Part shown: piece by piece, positions 58,106 through 64,000 of the stretch
Layout: each line of letters starts with the position of its first letter
How positions within the stretch are numbered: the first letter of the stretch is position 1
Assembly (NCBI RefSeq): GCF_004664715.2
Contig: NC_051072.1
Span: 31,393,994-31,457,993, forward strand
Direction: 5' to 3'
From: Peromyscus leucopus
Lineage: Eukaryota > Chordata > Mammalia > Rodentia > Cricetidae
DNA: 64,000 bases
Notes under the pieces: model-generated
Databases searched by the model: none
What the model saw: only the letters and a program-made list of their open reading frames with translations
Told to the model about the DNA's origin: nothing
Translations under genes and position numbers: made by a program

Positions 58106-58856
58106 CAGGGGCCTCTAAATCAACAAGATCAACACATCATATTTGAAATCACAGAGACTGAGGCAGCATGCATAGGACCTACATGGGTCTGAGCCAGATG
58201 AGGTCCTAGAGATAAAAGGAAAAGTGGACACATTCTCACATCCCTAACTAACCCAGACACAATCTCCTATTGATAACCACTTGCAAATGAAATTTTAGTT
58301 GGTTTTTTTTTTTTTTTCAAGAGAGTCTCACTGGGAAACAAACTACTCCTAAGGGTAGGCTGTATGCTGAGAAGTAGACGGCCAACAGAAAATAAACTCA
58401 ACAGCATCTTCAGAGGTTTCTTTTTTAGTAATGTTATGTCAGGAATTTTCCTTCATAAAAATGTTTCTTATTTTATTTATATTTTTTCTTCTCTCGTTTT
58501 ACCCCACAGGTCCTTTGTATATATACTATGGCTTCCAGCTTCCTTTTTTCATGGGACTCCTGAGTGTAAGAATGAATGAGGCTTTGTTTCCTGTGCCTTC
58601 TCTTGGGCTCTTTTCCTTCTGTTTGTTTTTATTCTGTTGTTAGTTTTTGTTTTACCATATTATAATATATTTTATTTCAATATTATCCTTTAAAAGCCTG
58701 GATTTTTTGATGTAAGAGTCAGGAAGGGAATGGATCCTGATGAGAGGGGAGGTAGGAAGGAATTGAGAAGAGTACAGAGAGAGGAAACCATAATCATAAT
58801 ATATTATATGAGGAAAAATTCTGTAATCAATAAAAGAAAAAACAAACAAAAAATAC
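58106..58856 (+). mobile_element. LINE-1 (Lx-type) 3'UTR and 3' end
   Basis: GACCTACATGGGTCTGAGCC near 58176, TACTCCTAAGGGTAGGCTG near 58344, GGTCCTTTGTATATATACTATG near 58510, GTGCCTTCTCTTGGGCTC near 58592 and GAGAGGGGAGGTAGG near 58742 follow the L1 3'UTR. It ends GTAATCAATAAAAGAAAAAACAAAC. The frames at 58364-58643 are this untranslated region. Confidence 0.78.
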
Positions 58857-60187
58857 GAGAGACAAGCTCTCAATACCCCTCGTCTTTCCAAATCAGAATC
58901 TGCTCTTTTATAATATCACCAAATAATTTGCATATAAGTGCATTTTTGAGACACACGGGGTGAGATTAAAAGATACCTGCTTCACTATATCCCTGTACTT
59001 TCCAGACATAGCAGGAACTCTAGAACATTCCAAGTCTTAGTTTCTTCAAAAGTTCCTATTATCCAGGGCTAGTTTTTCTGGTTTTCCTAAGCCAGAGCCA
59101 GTACCCACAGATATTCCTTGTCCAACAATTTGCCAGTGATGGGAAGTAGAGAAGGAAGAATGAGGTCATGGCATCCTTGTCCAAAGGGAGGATGGAAAGC
59201 ACACAGTGGTTCTTCAGACACAGTGTGATACAACCGCAGGGGACTGATCATTAACGTGATGGTTCTTGAAGCTGTGCACAACAACAAGAAGCACATTGTA
59301 ATTTACATTTATAGTCCCTGGAACAGCACAGAAGCACAGGGCTTGGAATCAAGCAGAACTATATTTAAACCCCCAGAGACTTTGGCATGTAGCTTTGTAT
59401 GCTTTCCTCTTGCAGAGTGAATTGATACAGTGGATCGAGGAAAACAACAAGGGTTAAGAAACGTTACTAAGGTACATCGAAATGAACAAGAAGTTTGCGA
59501 TTAGCAGGAAATGAAATCAGATGTCTCAACTTCGTATTTGTTTTGTCAACTATTATTTTCCCCCCAAACGATGCATTTAACATACAAGGCTTTCTCTTTC
59601 AAACACATTTGGAAAACATAGTCAGACCACAGGAGTTTTGCATGCAAGTGTATATTAAATAGGGAGAGGGGTAAAAACTGCTGATGGATACTCAGATAAT
59701 ACTGTGAGTCAGTTAGGATGTGTTTGTCTATCTTTCACCTTCGTCCTATTCCTTTTTATCCAAAAATAACTTTTTACTTCATTACATGTAGCTCATCTAG
59801 CTCAGGTATTTCACTTTAGTTTAAACATGCCCATGATCCTCATCTAGGAACCAAATATTGATAAGAAATCACTGTAAAGATAATCCAAGAATGCTTAGAG
59901 TTTCAAATACTTGACTCTGTCCTTGTATACATAGCCTTTTGCTTGTTCTAGTTTTATAACTGTCTGAATTTCCTTTTATTTTCCTTTGAGTTTCTGTGCA
60001 TGCACTATTTGCATGTTTGCATGCTATATACACATATATGTACACATGTGTGGAAAGGCACACATTCATTCATGATCCTTGTGTATGGAGGCCAGAGGCA
60101 CTCTAACTCTGACAACTTCATTTCTGCTTTAACTACTGAATCTCTCAGAACCAACCAATGTGGTTTAGTAGCGTCTGAACCACTGGA
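58857..60187. other. Unassigned interval
   Basis: No gene or repeat recognised. Confidence 0.5.
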
Positions 60188-60390
60188 GCGGTGGTTCACA
60201 ACCTGGGGGTTGAACAAAGCTTCCACGGGGTCACCTAAGACCATCAGGAGTATGAGATATTTACATTACAATTCATAACAGTAGCAAACTTTCAGTTATG
60301 AAGTAGCAATGAAATAATTTTACTGTTGGAGGTCACCACATGAGGAACTGTGTAAAAGGGTCGCAGCATTAGGGAGGCTGAGAACCACTG
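60188..60390 (-). mobile_element. hAT-type miniature element
   Basis: GCGGTGGTTCACAACCTG at the left and GGCTGAGAACCACTG at the right are the terminal repeats. The interior GACCATCAGGAGTATGAG and ACAATTCATAACAGTAGC is typical. The frames at 60000-60278 run across it by chance. Confidence 0.82.
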
Positions 60391-60782
60391 TTCTGCAGGT
60401 AGAAAAGCCCTGCCTCTCCTATTTGGTTACAGTGGACTTCCAGCCTGCCTTCTTTGCTGTTGGGTGTCAATCAAGCAAGTATTTAGCACTCCAGCAGTTG
60501 TAAATAAATTAAATCCAGTGTTAGTTCTCCCAACTCTTGTATAACCAGCTTCATTGCCCCCTTCTCCAGAAGCATCAAAAATAGCCAGCCTTCTCCCCTT
60601 CACAGAGGCAAGGCTAACTATAGAGAGAGGTGAGTGAGACACCTGGGACCCACATTTTAAGAGATAATCTAAGATCTCTCTCTCTCAAGGCTGTTTGCTT
60701 TTCATGCAGAGACCTGACTTGACTGTGGTAAGCTTGCCCGTGCTGAACATTCAATATCTGTGGGCTGACTTAAAAAAAAAAA
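60391..60782. other. Unassigned interval
   Basis: A12-13 run at the right edge. Nothing else recognised. Confidence 0.5.
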
Positions 60783-60887
60783 AACTCTCATTTATTTTTT
60801 ATTGTGTATATGGATACATGCTTCTGTGCACATCCCATGGTGCCTATGAGGGGAATTGAGGACAATATGCAATAGTTGGTTCTCCTT
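60783..60887 (-). mobile_element. SINE 3' fragment, minus strand
   Basis: TGTGCACATCCCATGGTGCC near 60825 and AATAGTTGGTTCTCCTTCC near 60871 are the reverse complement of the B2-like SINE tail region (GGAGAACCAACT...). Confidence 0.55.
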
Positions 60888-61160
60888 CCATGCACATAAA
60901 AAGTCAGGCATGGCTGAGTGCTCCTGCAAACCCACAGCTGGGTGAGGAGTACAGAGACAGGTGGGTTGCTGCTGTGCTCTGCCTGCCAACCTAGCCAAGG
61001 TAAACAATGAACTCCAGGTTCAGTGAGAAGCCCTATCTCAACGGACTGAGGCCAATCATGACAGAGGAGGGCACCCAATGCCTCCTTCCACTGGCCTCTG
61101 GGAGTTGTGCACTAGCCTTCACATGTACACAGGCACGTGAACCACACTCACATGCAAAAT
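60888..61160 (+). mobile_element. B4-type SINE, plus strand
   Basis: AGTCAGGCATGGCTGAGTG, CCTGCCAACCTAGCCAAGG near 60982, CTCCAGGTTCAGTGAGAAGCC near 61012 and ACTGGCCTCTGGGAG follow B4. The end is rich in CACA. The minus-strand frames at 60788-61078 are artefacts of it. Confidence 0.75.
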
Positions 61161-62590
61161 AATATCCTTCACTAGACTCCCCTCTGCATAATGAAGAATA
61201 TTAGTAAATGTCTTCTCAAAGAAGTCTCAAGAGGAGAAATAATATGAGGGTTTGATGTTTAAGTATTCAAAGAGAGGTAAACTTATGTTAAATCAATACA
61301 TTTATGAACAATACACATTCCACAGTGTTTGGTGTCCCTATATGAATTTGTAATTACCAGTAAGGTGTCATGGATCTAATGCATTAAAAACATTTGCAAC
61401 TGAATGTCATATCTACTCAATGATGGCCCCTGAAAACAGATCAAATGGTAGAAATGTATGTATATGAAAAGAATAAAATGCCAATTAATCTGCTGTGCAT
61501 TTGAAAGTGTTTGTTTAAAGGAAAATATATTAATCAGAGAAAAGGAAGGCTTTAGCAATTATTTAATCAGTTACATGATTTGCACTGAAACATCATCATG
61601 AAACTGAAAAGTACGCTGTCAATGTGCACCTGCTTTCACTTTCTCACACATTTTGTGGGGGAGTTAAAACAGTTTGCTTTTGGAAGATAATTGGAGCAAG
61701 AAGCTGAAATACATAAATAAGCCTCTCTTGGCATATGCTTTGAAGTACATAATAATTAATAGGTAAGCAACAACACCAATAACTCAACTGTTTTCTACAG
61801 TATTTTAATAGGATGATTGATTAACGAGTTCAATAAATCTGAAAGTATTTCTTGAATATTTTATTCTTGCCAAAGTTTGTTCTAGACATGAGAATAACAA
61901 CAAACAAGAATTAACAAAGATCCTACTCTGAGAGATTTTAAAGACAATGCTGCATTTTCCTTTTAGTTACTTAAAGGGCAGCTTAATAGGAGATTACTTT
62001 TTAAATGTTTACAAACTAAGCTTATTCCTAAGATTCTAAAAAATGTGCAATGGCAATAAAAAAATCCTTAGAATTTCTGTGGATTCATATTTTGGTTCCA
62101 CCCTCTATCATCCAATGTTCTTCAGTTTAACAAACAAACGTTATGGGTTTGGGTATATATTCCTCTGTACAACTTATACATTCTTTAAAGTAGGTCAAAC
62201 CCTCTTGTAAAATACTTTCCCCACATACCATATTACTCTTGCATAGAGCCTTGTTAATGACACCATTTACTGATTTATATATTATCCATCTCCTCCAAGA
62301 GAAGCCCATGAACTTTCAGATAGTGATTCCTTCCTTGTTTATGTCAGTATCGGGCATAGTATTAATCCCAATTTGGTACTTAACAGATACTTATTTAAGT
62401 TGAGTGAATGAATAAATACACTATCAAACTCCTCAATACATCTTTAATATACCATGAGGTCTTAACTGTGAAGAAGGTAAAGTCTGCCTTCACAAGTCTA
62501 CATTTATATGTCCTTTCCTTTCTTCTTTCTACTTCCCAAGACACCATAACCCATCACCCTCACATTTCTTTAGAATTTAATGTAGGGTTT
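61161..62590. other. Unassigned interval
   Basis: AT-rich, no gene or repeat recognised. Confidence 0.5.
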
Positions 62591-62598
62591 TACACACA

Positions 62599-62641
<43 letters not shown>
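62591..62641 (+). repeat. (CA)n microsatellite
   Basis: About 25 CA units with a CATACA interruption near 62604. Confidence 0.97.
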
Positions 62642-62642
<1 letters not shown>

Positions 62643-63159
62643 AAAAAACATGTACTCAGAAAAAGAGTCTTAAAATCACTTAATTATATTATAAATTCAT
62701 GTATAAGCCTTAATGTTTACAATTAAATAGAGGAAAATGTTGCTTAAAACAAAATCCAGTTTTCTAGTTTACTAAATCTTGGGTTTAGAGATTGGAGGGT
62801 ATGGTTAGAAGGATTTCACATTCTGTTTTTACTGTCTAGGAAGTTAGAAGAAGACCAGAATGAAAGCTGCCAGCTTCAATCAATGAAGTCCATCTCTGAA
62901 GATGATGACTTTTTGTGCCTACATCATCCTATGATTTTTTTTCTTTTCTGGTTGTGTTTTTTTCTTATTACTACCTAATTTATTATCAGACTCATGTATT
63001 TTGGAAGTTTCTGATGCTATGCATGGAAAAAAAAAAAAAACGTGTTTCAGTGTCGTTGTCAAATGCCTGGTTTCACCCCAAAACTCGACCTCCCGAGCTA
63101 TGCTATGGTGCTTGAGCTGTGTGCATCACTCACTGTTTATTATCTGAAAATGTGGGAAA
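62642..63159. other. Unassigned interval
   Basis: A14 run at about 63027-63040. Nothing else recognised. Confidence 0.5.
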
Positions 63160-63600
63160 TAATATCCTATAATATTTTGACTGCAGCTACATAGTATAGG
63201 ATAAATATTCAAAAACTACACATTGAAGAAAAGGCAATATGGTTATCGAACTGTGCAGGGGAAACTAGATATCCACATGCAGAATAATGAAACAAAATCC
63301 TTATCTCTTACTCTACACAGAATCTGTTCCAAATTGATCAAGAACCTCAGTGTAAAACCCAAAACTTGAAAACTGCTAGAGAAAAAGGAGTACTTTTTTT
63401 TTCAAAATATAGGTGTCGTAAGAGTTTGGTTTTTGTTTTGTTTACTAGGACCCCAGTGGTTTAAATAAGGCCAACTATTAACAAATGGTACCACAACACA
63501 ATTAAAAGACTTCAGTACAGCAAAGGAAACTGTTAGCTGAGTAACAAAATAACTATGATTTTGGCAGCTATAAATGTGAGAAAAGAAGAGAGAGCACAAA
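63160..63600 (+). pseudogene. LINE-1 ORF2 fragment (C-terminal third)
   Basis: Around 63266 the plus strand reads KLDIHMQNNE, followed by SLSLTLHR, the conserved L1 ORF2 segment LDIHMQ..E...LSLTL. The frame then meets a stop after KPKT (about 63368). Later text (GACTTCAGTACAGCAAAGG near 63509) matches the following ORF2 part (SFCTAKETI-like) in another frame. It is an old, broken copy with no nearby 3' end in the window. Confidence 0.78.
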
Positions 63601-64000
63601 AAATTTAATGTTTATGTCATCAGCTGCATAGTTTCAGCTTTTTATGACCTGAAACCCTTGACATTAAGGCAGTGATGAGTAATTTCTCCAAAAAAGGAAT
63701 CTGAGGACAGAAAAGAAAATGTTCTGTCAGTGCCTACAAGGAAACACAGACTTCCTTTTCCTTTGGGTCTGTGGCTATTTTCAGTCAAACTCAGACTCTG
63801 TATATTGGTTAAGGAAAATAAAACAGAGCTTCCTTAAATGTCACCAAGCAGCAAAGATAATAGCTAACACCTATGATGTCTGTCACGGCCTGTCCTCATC
63901 TCCATCATTGGTTCCTCCAGTATCAGATTTGAATTTCTTCTTTCTCCATGTCAGATATTTGGAGAATGGCCCAGGTGTGTCAGGGAAACTTTGAAAGGAG
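63601..64000. other. Unassigned interval
   Basis: A 91-codon frame at 63719-63994 has no domain. Nothing else recognised. Confidence 0.45.

Overview
This is non-coding nuclear DNA from a muroid rodent, most likely a cricetid. B1 (7SL-derived), B2 (tRNA-derived) and B4 (B1/tRNA composite) SINEs are present, L1 3' ends resemble the rodent Lx-type families, and long simple repeats are frequent. A 2.85 kb LTR element closely fits the mys family first described from Peromyscus, which is why I favour a cricetid. Family names come from recall of consensus sequences, so they are less certain than the structures reported (termini, target-site duplications, tails).

I find no functional protein-coding gene, no tRNA or rRNA gene and no CRISPR array. 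Longer open frames are either repeats read as codons (simple tracts, L1 untranslated regions, LTR-element interior) or short frames without recognisable domains. The only protein-derived sequences I recognise are two L1 ORF2 remnants, at the left edge (1-232) and near the right edge (about 63160-63560).

Layout. 1-4.3 kb: two plus-strand L1 3' regions; the first is interrupted by about 1 kb of non-L1 sequence and has a duplicated 3'UTR segment. 4.3-10 kb: mostly unassigned DNA, with simple repeats, one solo LTR (5316-5770) and a recent 56-bp tandem duplication. 10-17 kb: a dense nest in which a GC-rich minus-strand L1-like block is followed by a plus-strand L1 whose tail was hit by the mys-like provirus (12295-15142), which abuts a minus-strand L1 that itself carries a B1. 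17-19 kb: ancient and younger L1 pieces and a hAT-type element split by a solo LTR. 19-33 kb: largely unassigned, AT-rich, with one B1, one ancient repeat and a B1 nested inside a B2. 33-41 kb: L1 3' regions in both orientations, a possible LTR, and a B2 split by a solo LTR. 41-53 kb: ancient repeats, B1s, L1 pieces, three more LTRs and three hAT-type miniature elements. 53-64 kb: mostly unassigned, with simple repeats, one L1 3' end, B2/B4 SINEs, a perfect 14-bp hairpin and an L1 ORF2 remnant.

No gene network or operon exists here. The biology visible is retrotransposon history: repeated nesting with exact target-site duplications gives a relative order of insertion. The mys-like element is the youngest datable insertion (2 differences between its two 348-bp LTRs). 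I did not find a convincing undescribed system; the most unusual features are the young mys-like provirus, a set of LTRs carrying B1-like sequence inside them, and the unexplained 1-kb block between duplicated L1 3'UTR segments.
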